Shown piece by piece: positions 1 to 12,068 of a stretch of 64,000 bases of DNA. The notes under the pieces were generated by a model, which saw only the letters and a list, made by a program, of their open reading frames with translations, was not told where the DNA came from and made no database searches. Each line of letters opens with the position of its first letter. Position 1 is the first letter of the stretch. Origin of the DNA: Eublepharis macularius (lineage: Eukaryota > Chordata > Lepidosauria > Squamata > Eublepharidae); NCBI RefSeq assembly GCF_028583425.1, contig NC_072798.1, forward strand, positions 13,270,501 through 13,334,500. Reading direction: 5' to 3'. The position numbers and the translations under genes were made by a program.

Positions 1-364
1 GGCTCTCTTTTTCCAATATAAAATGTTAACTGTGGATTTTAATTGCCTGGAAACCTTTTATGATACTTCGACAGAAAGGCAGCATAAAACTTTACGAGTA
101 AATAAATAAGCCATGGCAATGAAGCCAATTTCTAAAAGTGCTTTTTAAATGAGAAGCAGGGTGTTAGAAGGTTTATAAATGGCATTCGTCTAGTCCAAGA
201 GTTGGCTGATTTTCAGGGTGCTCTAAGCTTTGCGTTTCCTGCATTGATCAGGGAGTTTGTTGGGAGTACATTTCTTCCAGGATTGTCTAGTAGCCATCCC
301 CAGGTAGAGTTTGAACCAGGAAAAACTTAAAACAAAGTCCTTGACCTTTTCATGCTATTCGTTT

Positions 365-970
365 TTTTAAAAAATTAAAATTTTCTTTATTTAAACTATA
401 AACTAAACACCACAACACAATAAACAACAAACACAGAGAACAAGAAAAAAAACACAATTCTAAACATAACACACTAATAATACATATATCTATAAAATTA
501 AGAGGAAAAGAAAAAAGAAAAGAAAAAAACCCTAAATTACACTACAAGTTGAGTTCCGAATTTCTCCGCAACAAGTATATGTCATTTCTAGAGTCCCCCT
601 TATTCTAAGTTAGTCACAAAACCCCTCTTTTTTCTATTGTTCCTGTTTCTTAATCCATAAATCATCAAATTCTTAATCCATAAATCATCAAATTCTTGTC
701 ATCAAATCCTTGTTATCCATTTCATGCAAAAAGTCCATTAACGGTTTCCATTCATTCAAGAAGTTAACTAATGTCCTTTCTCTAACTAATGCAGTAGGTT
801 TTGCCATTAACGCAAACACCAAAACTTTTGTCAACCGTTCCTCCACTGTAGACAATGTTGTAGTTTTCCACTTTTGTGCATAAAGTACTCTTGCTGCTGT
901 AATAAAGTATAAGAAAATGCTATCCATTTTGAGTGCGCAAAACCTTCTCTTTAAAAGCATTGCAGTCATG
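365..970 (-). mobile_element. L1-like LINE 3' end (ORF2 C-terminus)
   Basis: The minus-strand frame 688-969 reads ITAARVLYAQKWKTTTLSTV then EERLTKVLVFALMAK and NEWKPLMDFL. This is the pattern seen at the C-terminus of L1 ORF2 proteins (TAAR...A..WK, then W/LTKV...A.M.K, then a WKPL block). Below 680 the sequence turns A/T-rich, as a LINE 3' UTR and tail would. The copy is 5'-truncated and inactive. Confidence 0.6.
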
Positions 971-1919
971 CCGAAAGAAAAACGTATGTTTCATAAGAAT
1001 ACAAGCCTAACTCTTGTATCTGGTGGTAGAAAACCAAAACCAAAAGCCAGTAATTGCCAAGCACTGGAGTAATGGAGTATGGTTAGATCAACTTTGGTTC
1101 ACTTTACTTGCAGGGGATGAATAAATAAGGAAGGATTCAGATTTAAGAATGCTTTTCACATGAGATGCTGCCCATCAGACCCTGATCTATGGAATAATTT
1201 GCACAGCAACCATAAACAGGAGGTAGATGACACAAGACAGGAAAATATTACAGATCTCAAGACTTTATATCCTTCTGGTTAACAAAAGGTTATATCTCTC
1301 TGGTATCAAGAGCCATTTTCCATCTAGCATGCAGTATTTTTACCTCTCCCCCCAGTCGCACAAAAATGCCATCAATCCTGTACAATTGTCAACAAATTGT
1401 AAGATACAGAACAGTGATCTATCCACACTTCAGCCTGTACGAACTGTGAAATGTGTGGCAATGAGAACCAGCTATCTTCAGGGAAACTTCAGAGAGAACC
1501 AACTTCTAGATAGCGAACTATACCTGAGCAGAGCACAGGTGGAAGTCCAGAGCGGGCCTCCTGACACGCAAATCTGTCATCCAACCTGGGCATAGGGGTG
1601 AAAGACTATTTGAACCATCCAGAAGACGGTAGTAGACGCTAATAGCTTGTATGTGATTGTACTATTTCTCACAACTCTAGAAAAGCCATTTTTCTGCAAC
1701 ACTTGGCTATTGGCACAGGTGTATACATCATGTGGATAGTGTACCTTGCCTTCACTGGTACTTTTGTGTAATTTTACTCTTGTGTAATTTACCTTTGTTA
1801 TTCCATGGTGTTGTGTTATCTGGCCTTACATAGTCCAGATGTTTTCCCGTGTTGCTCTTAAGTGGAACAGCAAAATTCGAGTCCAGCGGTGTCTTAAAGA
1901 TGACAGATATCTGATTATC

Positions 1920-1992
1920 TGATTCTCAAAATCTTATACCCTGGAAATCTTGTTGATCTTTTAAGGTGCCACTAGACTCAAATCCTGATATT
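1920..1992 (+). repeat. Penelope-like tail fragment
   Basis: 'tcaaaatcttataccctgga', 'atcttgttgatcttttaagg' and 'tgccactagactcaaatcct' match the tail of the second subfamily (compare 48685-48742). A reverse fragment of the same tail lies at 3862-3950. Confidence 0.6.
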
Positions 1993-2261
1993 TGTTATCT
2001 GTCTTTCATAATTACTAGGTCTTGGCTTTAATTCGGTATGAGGCAGCTTCATTAGATCATTGTATGAGCTACCTCAGAGCTCTGGAGAGACGAATTACAA
2101 ATTTTCTAAATAAATACAAAATCAACTACATGCCATTCTGCATTCAGCATTGCGTTTTTTTAAATACAGTCTGAAGAACACTAAGATATCAAGAACACTC
2201 ACAAATGTTCATTAGAAACTGGGTATCGTCTGTATCATGTGCCAACATGATCAGCCACTAA

Positions 2262-2913
2262 GAACTTGCTGATGGTCCCTGGCCCCAGGGAGGTCCGCCT
2301 GGCCTCTACCAGAGCCAGGGCCTTCTCAGTGCTGGCTCTGACCTGGTGGAACTCTCTGAGCGGAACTACAAGTGACAAAAGGCACAGATTGGACACTTGT
2401 CAGCTTCCCTCAAGTTTTGATGGGAAATGTAGGCAGCTTGGCGGAATGTTGGACAAGTGACAGTTGAAAAGTCCATTGGACAGCAGTCGAAGAGCCAAGC
2501 TGCAAGACCAGGATGCCTACATTTCCCATCAAAACTTGAGGGAAGCTGACAAGTGTCCAATCTGTGCCTTTTGTCACTTGTAGTTCCGCTCTCTGTCTCA
2601 GGAAACTAGGGCCCGGCAGGATTTGTTATCTTTCTGCCGGGCCTGCAAGATGGAGATGTTCCACCAGGCATTTGGTGGGGGCTAGGCTGTCCTCTCACCA
2701 GCTATACCACTGAAGACCTTCCACCAGCCATGCAGAACAATGCTGTATTTTAATATTTTATACCCGCCAATTTTAATTGTTTTGATATGATGTTTTAATG
2801 TTTTTATAATGTTTTTACTGTTTTAAGCTGTTGTTAAACCGCCCTGAGCCCATCTGAAGGGGAGGGCGGTCTAGAAATGTGATTAAATAAATAAATAATA
2901 ATAATAAATAAAC
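2262..2913 (+). mobile_element. L2/CR1-type LINE 3' tail, interrupted by a MITE
   Basis: The 3' end of a non-LTR element. The coding remnant at 2275-2355 reads VPGPREVRLASTRARAFSVLALTWWNSL. A 3' UTR follows with the 'aaaccgccctgagcc...gggcggt' block, ending in a TAAA-rich simple tail at 2883-2913. The frame is split at 2358 by the MITE at 2359-2588. Confidence 0.65.
2359..2588. mobile_element. Palindromic MITE inside the L2 tail
   Basis: A 230-bp element with terminal inverted repeats of about 75 bp that are almost perfect. The left arm begins CGGAACTACAAGTGAC and the right arm ends GTCACTTGTAGTTCCG. It is flanked by a direct repeat CTCTCTG (2352-2358 and 2589-2595). Removing it restores the usual LINE reading 'aactctctgtctcagg'. 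The superfamily is not clear; a 7-9 bp duplication would allow hAT or Mutator. Confidence 0.8.
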
Positions 2914-3073
2914 ATGGTTTTGGAAGACAATATAACAATAACTGTTCAATCCGTTCAAATTTCCTTAGCTCAGCCTCATTTAGATTATCCATCGACTAAG
3001 TGGACAAGGGGATCCACCAAACAGGCCTCCCAAAAGGAAGATTTACACATCGCAACGCAAGATTGTGACTCAC

Positions 3074-3218
3074 CTTGGGGAAAAGGGAGAATGTTTCGTT
3101 GTCGATGGTGAAGGAGTATAGAAATTCCCCGTCAAACCAGAGATTCTTTCCCACAGGAGAATTCTGTTTTGTCATAGCAAAGAACTGAGCGGGGTCACAA
3201 CAATCTTCAAGTAGTTTC
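3074..3218 (-). CDS. ST8SIA1: ST8SIA1 exon 2
   Basis: Second coding exon of GD3 synthase, 145 nt. The acceptor is a pyrimidine-rich tract ending TATTAG, and the first G completes the Arg codon begun in exon 1. Forty-eight further codons read KLLEDCCDPAQFFAMTK, then NSPVGKNLWFDGEFLYSFTIDNETF and SLFPK, followed by the donor AAG|GTGAGT. The EDCCDPA, AMTK.NSP.GK and DGEFLYSFTIDN.T blocks are diagnostic of ST8SIA1 rather than other polysialyltransferases. NET is an N-glycosylation sequon at the position of a known glycosylated site. Frame and phase agree with exon 1 and no stop interrupts it, so the gene looks functional here. The catalytic sialyl motifs L, S and VS lie in later exons beyond the left edge. 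Confidence 0.95.
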
Positions 3219-3539
3219 CTAATACAGAAGACGAAGAAAGAAAATTGAGTTGGACACATCAATAAGAAGCATTCGTGAGTTTTACGTAACAAATATGCAT
3301 CAACCTTTGTCGTATACTCTTGGGGACAAACTGAATGGAACATTAGAAGAATACCTGCACACTTCTAGAACTGTAAACAGAAATAGGTTCAGGGAGAGGG
3401 CACAGCATGGGGAAGAAGATTTTTATTGTTTTTCCCGTGCCATTTATGTGACCTCCATCTACCTCAACCTTCTCCACTACCATCATCACATCTGCCTTGT
3501 AGAATGTAAAGCTATGTGTATGTTATGTATTTTAGCTGA

Positions 3540-3727
3540 GGCCTGGATAGCCCAGGTGAGCCTGATCTCATCAGACCTCTGAAACTAAGCAGGATCGGGC
3601 TTGGATGGGAGACCTCCAACGAAAACCAGGGTTGCAGAAGCAGGCAATGGCAAACCAGCTCAGTTAGTCTCTTGCCATGAAAACCCAACAGAGGTTGCCA
3701 TCAGTCAACTATGACTTGAGGACACGC
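3540..3727 (+). repeat. 5S rRNA-derived SINE
   Basis: It starts 'gcctggatagcccagg' and contains the 5S-like block 'gatctcatcagacctctgaa' then 'actaagcaggatcgggcttgg' and 'atgggagacc', which corresponds to the internal promoter region of 5S rRNA. The shared tail 'caggcaatggcaaacc' and 'ctcttgccatgaaaaccc' follows. It resembles the 5S-derived SINEs of lizards. Confidence 0.75.
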
Positions 3728-4582
3728 TTTTATTTCATGATATCTATTTAGCTAAGTACATTTATCCTGGCCTTCCTTCAAGAAAGTCACACGTGCATAC
3801 ATGGTTTTCCCTTCCTGGAAGCCATCCAGTGAGCTTTCTTGACCAGCAGAATAGCAGATTGGAGTCCCGTGGCACCTTAGGGACCAACAAGAGTTCCAGA
3901 GCGTGAGCTTTCAAGAGTCAGAGCTTCCTTTTTCAGACCCCTTGACAAGCAGGGGTCTGAAGAGGTGTTTCTTCCCTAGCTCTACTTCAAATTCTACACC
4001 ACATCAGCCTAATTTTACCATGACATCTTGTAATTGCCAACTGATTTTGAAATCAATACGGCAATTGTTTACTTTCTGCATTTTTACGCAGCCCTTCTGA
4101 ACTAGGGCTTTATTTTCAGAACAACCCTTTGAAGTAAGTTAGCATCGGTCATCTTAAGTCTATTGAGTTGACCTCATTCCTCGGTCCAAATTCAGGTTCC
4201 AGGGAAACATCTTCCTCGGGATCTGCCCTTGGATGGACCTCAGGCAGCAAAAGAGGAGAGATGTACCCTCTTTGCTGCCACCCAGGCGGAGTCCAGGGTG
4301 AAGTGTCAAGGAAGCTTACCTGTTGCTCACCTTGGAACCCTAGCGGTAGCAATACTGGTACATGATGTGACAGAAGTCATGCTACCACTATTGCCTCATC
4401 CCACATCAGTGTCCCAAATAGTCTGGAGCCCTGTGATGTTGTCTGGATTATATGATAACAAATGGAGGACCTACAAGGACTTGTGTGTGGGGGGGGGGGT
4501 CTCATTTTCCCCTCCTTCACTATTTCCTCTTTCCCTTTCATGACAGCCCCCACAGCCTAACCATAGGCTCTATAGGTACACT

Positions 4583-4979
4583 CAGGGCTTTTTTTCAGCA
4601 GGAACATGGTGGAACGGAGTTCCGGCACCTCTTGAAAATGGTCACATGGCTGGTGGCCCCACCCCCTGATCTCCAGACAGAGGGGAGTTTAGATTGCCCT
4701 CTGCGCCACTGGCGGCACGGAGAGCGATCCAAACTCCCCTCGGTCTGGAGATTGGGGGCGGGGCCACCAGCCATGTGACCATTTTCAACGAGGGCGATTT
4801 AAACTTTTAAAAACTCCCCCCTTGTTCCAGCTGACCCAAAGTGACATCATTGGCCCTGGGAGCATGCGTGCACTTTGTGCGCGCACATGTGGTACCAAGG
4901 CACCACCTCCTACCAAGAGTTGCTCCCTGTGCTGGCAACCCACTGAGTTCCACCACCTCTTTCCCAGAAAAAAGTCCTG
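4583..4979. mobile_element. hAT-type MITE, family A
   Basis: A 397-bp element with ends CAGGGCTTTTTTTC and GAAAAAAGTCCTG. It has a long internal inverted repeat (the 'tggtcacatggctggtggcc' arm and its complement near 4770) and an 8-bp target duplication GGTACACT/GTTACACT (4575-4582, 4980-4987; 7 of 8). CAGGG ends plus an 8-bp duplication are hAT hallmarks. It has no coding capacity. Confidence 0.85.
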
Positions 4980-6199
4980 GTTACACTACAGAATTTCCAC
5001 CAAATGCATCCCCCGGAGACGCACTGATGTCACTTCCAGGAGCATGGGGAGTAACATCAGCGCATTGGGATGCTGATGACATCTCCCCAATCTTGCCATG
5101 CCCCCTCATCAGCAGTTGCAGTGGGAAGCCCCTGATTGGGGTGGAGTATTCCTCACCTCAACCAAGGAAACGGTAACCACTCTTCCTCCCCAAATCTCCA
5201 AGAATTTCCCAACCCAGAATTGGCAACCCTGGATATGATTAGTAGATCTGTGATCATTGTGACAAAACAGGCCTGGTTAGGCCTACAATTATATTTAACC
5301 ACCAGTACAGTCCAGGAAGTTTTGAAGCTTTCTTCCCCAGCTTCTGGCTAGGACTTAGTAGGGGAACTGGTGGCAGCTACCAAATTTGAGGGTAGGTGCC
5401 GGTGGTCCTTTGCAAAGCCCTGTGAACTCTTTAACTTCATAACAATTATGATCTCCTGGAGTTTTGGGATTTTTTTTAAGGCTAAAGCAGCCAGGAAGAC
5501 TTATTCTGACCAGAGACATAGAGCTGGAGAGAAAGGTTCATGGTTTCTTCTTAAATTATTTCCCTGATCGCAACCTTTCCCCAACATTATTTGCTTTGCA
5601 AGGGAAGTCGTAGAGGATACCATATAGGTCCCTGCATGTTTTCCCCCTAGGAGGCAAGCTAAAGGGAAGGGGGTCAATTTTCTAGTAGGAAAATACTTTA
5701 GAAGAATTTAGAACCACCCATGCAATGTTATGACCCAAATTACACACCTGCAGAATCTCAGGGCATGGCTGCTCTCCCAGGGCATATTGTGTTTGCCCCT
5801 AAAACAGTTGAACAGCTCCCGGGGAGTTAAAATTCATATCCATAGAATAGTTATGGTTGCACTAAAAGGTGATGTCTGAAAGCCCTCACAATTGCATCCT
5901 GTAATCACCCACACTCTATTCTCTCAAAGACCTGCTCCTAAAAATAGATGCAACAAGCCACCAATATTTATTTTATGCCCGCCAATTCAACCCCTTGGAG
6001 GAATGCCACCTTTATAAAAAAAAGTCCCACTCTTGGGTTGCTAACAGCAGGCTATCATACAAGAATGTAGCAAGTCATCTCCTGGCAGACAAAGAAGCAG
6101 TGGTGGGGGAAAGTCCGCTTGCTATTATGTGTGTGTTCCTCCGCTTTTAAAAGCAGGGAGGGGGGCAGCCCTAACCAGTAATAATCTACTGAAGGAATA

Positions 6200-6500
6200 A
6201 CTTGTTTCCAAAATTGCAACCAAGATGATTAAGGTGGTTGGAGCACCTTTCCTATGAAGAGTGGCTGGAAAGTCTGAAAAAACACAGGGGGGGGGGCATG
6301 ATAGCAATTTATAAAATGATTAAAACGGCGATAAAAGTAGATAGAGGGTGCTTTTTCTCCCTCTCCCATGAAACTAGAACTCAAGGGCATCCAACTTGAT
6401 GCACAGCAGATTCAGGATGGACAAAAGGAAATACTTCCTTTACGAGTGATTAAATTGGGGAAGCCACTGCCAGCAGATGAAGCGATGACCATGAGCATAG
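6200..6500 (+). mobile_element. CR1 LINE 3'-region fragment
   Basis: 'ttcctatgaagagtggctgg', 'gatagcaatttataaaatg', 'ggacaaaaggaaatacttcc' and 'gggaagccactgccagcaga' are CR1-type 3' UTR blocks. The diagnostic end is missing. Confidence 0.65.
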
Positions 6501-7201
6501 CAGTTCAACAGGTTTGAGCTGCTTGCAAACAGCTCAACTGTTCAACCAAAAATCAGTTCCTTGCTTGAAACTGGTAAGCACTAACCAAAGAAGCTCCCTT
6601 GGAATCAAAGCTAAACCTAAGGTGGAAATCCATAGCCAAGGGATCAAGAAAAAACTATCAATGAGAGTATTAAAGTGATAAATATAAATATATATTTTTT
6701 AAAAATTTTAAGTGTTTTGATTTTAAAGTGACCCAGTGCAAATATAAATAACTCTACAGCTAATACTGTCTACTACACAATAAATACAATCTTATGCCTT
6801 CTTATCCAAAGTTCTATCCAATTGCCACATATAATCCAATAAATAGATACAAAAGGTTACAAAAGGTTACATGATAAATGAGTTAATAAACAGTCAAAAA
6901 ACCTCCTGTGTAATTATTAAAATTCCAAATACACATCAGAGAATCCTTTGTAAGTTCTTTCTTTCTATTTTCTTCATTCAGGTGTGTTGAAGGAGGAGTA
7001 CTCCTGGTGGAGCCCCCAAAAACAATTAGGTAAGTGTCCACAAGTTGGTATGAAGATAATGTTATTTAACTGTATTGTTCTTCTTTTTTAGGTGGAATCG
7101 ACTTAAATGAAGTAATCAAAGACCCATAGACCCAATGAGGGGCCAGCTATTTGCACACTTTTTTCTTAATATATAACTTCATCAGGGTCAATAGACCAAC
7201 C

Positions 7202-7456
7202 CAAGGCTTTTTTTCTGGGAAAAGAAGTGGTGGAACTCAGTGAGTTGCCCTTGGAGAAAATGCTCACATGGCTGGTGGCCCCGCCCCCTGATCTCCAGAC
7301 AGAGGGGAGTTTAGATTGCCCTCCGCGCAGTGGCGTGGAGGGAAATCTAAACTCTTCTCTGTCTGGAGATCAGGGGGCGGGGCCACCAGCCATGTGACCA
7401 TTTTCAAGAGGTTCCAGAACTCCGTTCCACTGCGTTCCAGCTGAAAAAAAGCCCTG
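7202..7456. mobile_element. hAT-type MITE, family A (foldback form)
   Basis: 255 bp, ends CAAGGCTTTTTTTC and GAAAAAAAGCCCTG. The 8-bp duplication is GACCAACC/GACCAATC (7194-7201, 7457-7464). The two halves form a long hairpin meeting near 7330. Confidence 0.88.
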
Positions 7457-8810
7457 GACCAATCCACCATATATCAAATCTGGCGCTTGAGTTCTCGCTT
7501 GCGTCAGTCAGGTGCACCTCATTAACTGGCTGTGCGCCAGTAAGCAGCATGTGAGCTAAACCAGCGAGTGTTGGAGCATCCCTACTTCTAATTGGTATCC
7601 AAAGTATTTCTGAAATGGACTTAAGATCTGTTATGATGAAAACCAAGGAGACAGATGTACAAGGCTATAACAAAGAAGGAAGTCTACACTCCATAAAAAC
7701 TTTATGGGCTTGATGTGAGCAATTTCAGAAATGTTGAGTATTGGATCAAGGTCTGAGAGAGCCAGGTTCAAAACCCCACGGCCATGGAAGCTCACTAGGT
7801 GACCTCAGACTGGTCTCTCTCTCTCTCTCTTAGCCTAACCTACCTCCCAAGCTTGTTGTGAGAATAAAATCAAGAAAGAAAAAGGATTATGCCTGTTGCC
7901 CCAAGTTCTTTGCCTCAGTGGAAGGATGGAACAAAAATGTGAGGGCCAAGTGTCATTCGTCACTTGTAGCTTGGCCCCGAGACAGGATAGACAGTACCTA
8001 GGCTGTCCAATGTTCTGACACTCTTAGGATTCCCAGAGGTCTTCCCTCAACATCAAATGCATAGTTCGGTCAATGGTGTGCATGATCTTGTTCCGTGAAA
8101 GCTGCCCCTATCTAGCAAGAGCACGATTCTTTTCCAGCCTGAAACTGCCCTCACAGCAACACACAAGGAATTCTAACACAAAACTGTGCTGGTAGGCATT
8201 AGAGGTTCCCTGGATCCCGCCATCTGCTTCCAGTTTTTCTATATAATCTCATTTCCCCTCCCCCCCCAACCTCCTGCGGCTGTTGCCATACATATCTGAC
8301 ATCATCCGTGCCCTTTGAAACAAGCTTTCCTGTGGCTAATGGAATTACCTCCTCAAGGAGCAAAACAATATTGTGAGGGGAGGGAGAGGAGAAGAGACCC
8401 CCCCCCCTTTCCCTTCTGTTCCTCCATCCAGGTTTCTTAATGGTGATAATTTCTAAACATTTACTAAAAATATATTCATTTTGAAGTCCCTGGAGTAGGT
8501 ATGATCCCTTGTCACAGCACAGAGAATGGTTTATTGCCTAGTATTATGTAATGCCGATTAAAGCCCCTCAGAGACAAAGGACACACAATGTAGGAGTTTC
8601 AGTGACTGGAACTCTCGATGTGTATTTTGGCACTAATGTGCAACCAAGGGCAGAGAGCAATAACGGGGTTTGGGAAGGGGTAGCTTAACTGTTCTCTGTC
8701 ATACTTCGTGTGATGAAGTGGTTAGAGGGTCAGACTATTATCCAAATTCGATTTCCCGTATTGTTATGAAGCTCACTGGGTGACCTTGGGATAGTCACAC
8801 ATATATACTG

Positions 8811-9045
8811 GAGAGCCAGTTTGGTGTAGTGGTTAAAAGCGGCAGGACTCTAATCTGGAGAACCGGGTTTGATTCCCCACTCCTCCGCTTGAAGCCAGCT
8901 GGGTGACCTTGGGTCAGTCACAGCTCTCTCAGAGCTCTTTCAGCCCCACCCACCACACAGGGGGATTGTTGTGGGGATAATAATAACATACTTTGTAAAC
9001 CACTGAGTGGGTGTTAAGTCATCCTGAAGGGTGGTATATCAGTCA
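8811..9045 (+). repeat. tRNA-derived SINE (Sauria type)
   Basis: A full-length copy. The tRNA-like head 'ggtgtagtggttaaaagc' has a B-box-like 'gggtttgattccccactcc'. The body 'gccagctgggtgaccttggg' and 'cagccccaccca' follows, then the 'ttgttgtggggataataata' tail ending 'gggtggtatatc'. These SINEs are typical of squamates. Confidence 0.8.
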
Positions 9046-10159
9046 ATCAAAGGGTTTATTACGGTCACAAGACCAGCCAAGTAAAATACAGATTAAAAGA
9101 ACAGTTTTTAAATACTTAAAATGGGTAAATACATAAATGATAAAATCATATATATATCTAACAGTAAAAACTCACTCACTTTGTTAATTCACTTCCAGAA
9201 ATTGACGTTTCCTTCGTCAAATCATGATACCGCTTTCTGAGTGCTATCATACAGAATTTTGCAACTGCATAAGATAGAGTTCTCTGGCTATCCTCTAAAA
9301 GATATACCCAAAGGGTTTCGGGACTAAAATCCATGTAATACTCTAAGGGCGGTATATAAATCAAATGTTGTTGTTGTTGTTGTTATACATACACTTTCTC
9401 AATCTAACCCACCCCACTTAGTTGTTGTGAGGATAAAATGGAGGAGGGGAAAATGAAGGAAGTCCCTTAGGGGAAAGGCGGCATAAAAATATACTAAATA
9501 TAAATACTAAATATAAATATAATCCCCCCCAATTGAAAATAGCCTCTCACCCATTAGAAAAAAAGGCTAGTACATTATGGATTTTTTTTTCTTTGTCAAG
9601 GACTTTAAATAATCCAAGGACGGCATTTTTGAACAGGAAAAGAACATTGGGGGGGGGAGAGTGACTCCCCCCTTCTCCGGCCCTGTGGCTTTTATCAGTG
9701 TTGTCCTCCAAGCTATTTGTTGCAGCTGAATTGCACCTTGGGAGATCAGATCACGGATCTCCAGCCTCCAATGTCGGCCTTCAGCCTGAGTAATTGTGAC
9801 ACATGGACAGCACAAGCAGTTTCCTCCCCCTCCTAGCCAAGGATCCCAGAGGCAGACTGTCCGTCTAAGTAACCGGGAACATTACAGGTTACAGGGTAAC
9901 TGGCAGCCAGGCAGAGTCAAGCCCTGGCACATTTGCAGTGCCTCCTGGGACAACAATGATCTGTAAACGTTCACTAGTTACTTCTTCTTGTACCACCACC
10001 AGGTGGCAGCAATGAGGGAAGAGGCAATTGGAGACCCTCACTGGGCGGGTCTAAGCTGAGCATCTCCGTTGATGCTGGCTCACGGGGCTACCATTGCCCT
10101 TCCGTCTGGTTCACTCCTGAGCCATTTTAATATAATAACAAATAATAATATTAATAACA

Positions 10160-10385
10160 TTCGATTTATATACCGCCCTTCAGGACGACTTAACACCCAC
10201 TCAGAGTGGTTTACAAAGTATGTCATTATTATCCCCACAACAAAACACCCTGTGAGGTGGGTGGGGCTGAGAGAGCTAGAACCTGTGACTTGCCCAAGGT
10301 CACCCAGCTGGCTTCAAGTGGAGGAGTGGGGTATCAAACCCGGCTCTCCAGATTAGAGTCCCGCACTCTTAACCACTACACCACA
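10160..10385 (-). repeat. tRNA-derived SINE (Sauria type)
   Basis: Reverse-complement copy. It runs from the 'ataccgcccttcaggacgac' tail through 'tattatccccacaacaaaac' to the tRNA-like head, 'aaacccggctctccagatta' and 'ttaaccactacacca'. Confidence 0.8.
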
Positions 10386-11064
10386 ATGGGTCTCACATTA
10401 TACCACACTGGCTCTCCCAGTGGTTAAAGAGTTCACTCTGAACCCTCAATTTGAATTCGTTCCTGCACTCCTTCACCAAAACCATGAGCCTAATTAATAC
10501 TTGTCAAAAGCTACAGCTGGCATTTCAAAAAAGAAACTGATTATTCAAACTGCTATAAGATCACAAAGGGAAAGAAAGCTTCCGAGACTGTGATTTATCA
10601 AGAAACAGCCTTGAATCAGAAATCCAGGGGAAACCCATTTTCTAGAATGTTAAAAAAATCCTTTCGGGACATGGGAAAGTGTCTCTTTGCTTTCTTCACA
10701 CTGCTTTCCTGTGATGAAACATTTACATTTTGTGTCAAGAACTGGTGCCCATTCTACCTGGGACTATATTTTATTCAATATACTCGTTTAAAAATTATAC
10801 ATCTTTGTTATCCATTGAACGGATGCCCAAAGCAGCTTATGAAACTGCCTTCCACTTTATCAGGGTCATTCTCTGGTTATTCTAGCCACAGTATCCTCTA
10901 CTCCGACAGCCAAGGCCGTGAATTCTTTTATGCAGAACCTTGTGTATGCAAACACCGAGAACTATCCCTGACCTGTTGGCCTTTACAAGACCCTGGCTAA
11001 GAAAAAACAGATATAAAAAATTCCTCCTTCTCTGAAAACAAAGTTAGTAAACAACAAAAAGCGT

Positions 11065-11290
11065 TGGCTATTTATTTATCTCTTTTATACCCTGCCTTTC
11101 TTCTCAGTAGGGATCCAAAGCTGCTTTCATTGTTCTCTCCTCCGTTTTAACTTCACAACAACCTTATGAGGTAGGCTCAGTTGAAAGTGTGTGACTGGCC
11201 CAAGGTTAACCAAGCATCTCATTTCCCCGCCTTGTGTTGGGTTGTGGCGCTTTCCTCCAATGCAAGGAGCCTTTTGAGGAAACTGCCACT
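11065..11290 (-). repeat. tRNA-type SINE fragment (third subfamily)
   Basis: Reverse copy with the 'ttataccctgcctttcttct' tail, then 'ttcacaacaaccttatgagg' and 'gtgactggcccaaggtta'. The tRNA-like head is degraded. Confidence 0.6.
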
Positions 11291-11815
11291 ATTATGTAGA
11301 ACGGATCTGTGGAATCCAACCTGTATCTTGCATGTCTTCTCTGTGCTGGCCAGAATATAGAGAATTATATGAACGTCTAAAGCTGCCTTCTTCCCCACTG
11401 GTCCAGCTATCTCTGTATCCTGCCCTGTGACTGACAGACGCTCTCAAGTCCTTTGGTGTAGGAAGGTCTCTCCCCAACACCTTTTGCAACTGGAGATATC
11501 AAGGATGGCACCTTCTACATGCTAAGCGTGTCCTTCACCTCTGTTTCAAGCCTGGCCCAAAGTTACAAACCATTACTGACTGCAGTTCACCACCTCCACC
11601 CCCATTCATCCATGCATTAATTCTACTGTTCCCTCCTCCGCTGCTCAAAATGACTACTGTTATTAAGCTCACGAGAATACTCTGCTGGATCATACCAAAG
11701 GTCCAGTTGTCTCACCATCCTACCCCAGCTTCCAACAGCAGCCACTGAGATGTCTCCAGGAAGTCTACAGATAAAGAAAGAAGTCCCAAGCCCTTTCCCA
11801 GTGCCGCTGCCCAAC

Positions 11816-12068
11816 TAAGGTTGTCAGCATGGGGCTGGCAACCAGAAGGAGACTCATCACTGGGAGGAGCTCACTGGTGACATGCTGATGGCCATTACGT
11901 CACCAGAAGTGTGCTGATGTCACTTCCAGGTGCACAGGAAGTGACATCACATCAGGCTGCAGGAAATTGCTGCCCCCATTTTTCTCCCGTGGCCCAGCTG
12001 AGCAGCTGTAGGAAGGGCCTACAGGGGGTGGGAGGTCTCCTACACCCAGCTAGAACACGGCAACCCTA
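11816..12068. mobile_element. MITE, family F (TAAGGTTGTCAGC ends)
   Basis: 253 bp, starts TAAGGTTGTCAGC and ends CGGCAACCCTA. The 8-bp duplication TGCCCAAC/TACCCAAC (11808-11815, 12069-12076) matches 7 of 8. The ends resemble family E but the interior ('tgatgtcacttccagg', 'gaagtgacatcac') is different. Confidence 0.78.

Larger units (their letters stand above)
1..3073 (-). other. ST8SIA1: ST8SIA1 intron 2 (5' part)
   Basis: Sequence downstream of the exon 2 donor GTGAGT; the intron continues off the left edge. It holds an L1-like 3' end (about 365-970), a short Penelope-like tail fragment near 1920-1990 and an L2-like LINE tail interrupted by a MITE (2262-2913). I see nothing recognisable in 1000-1900. 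Confidence 0.85.
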
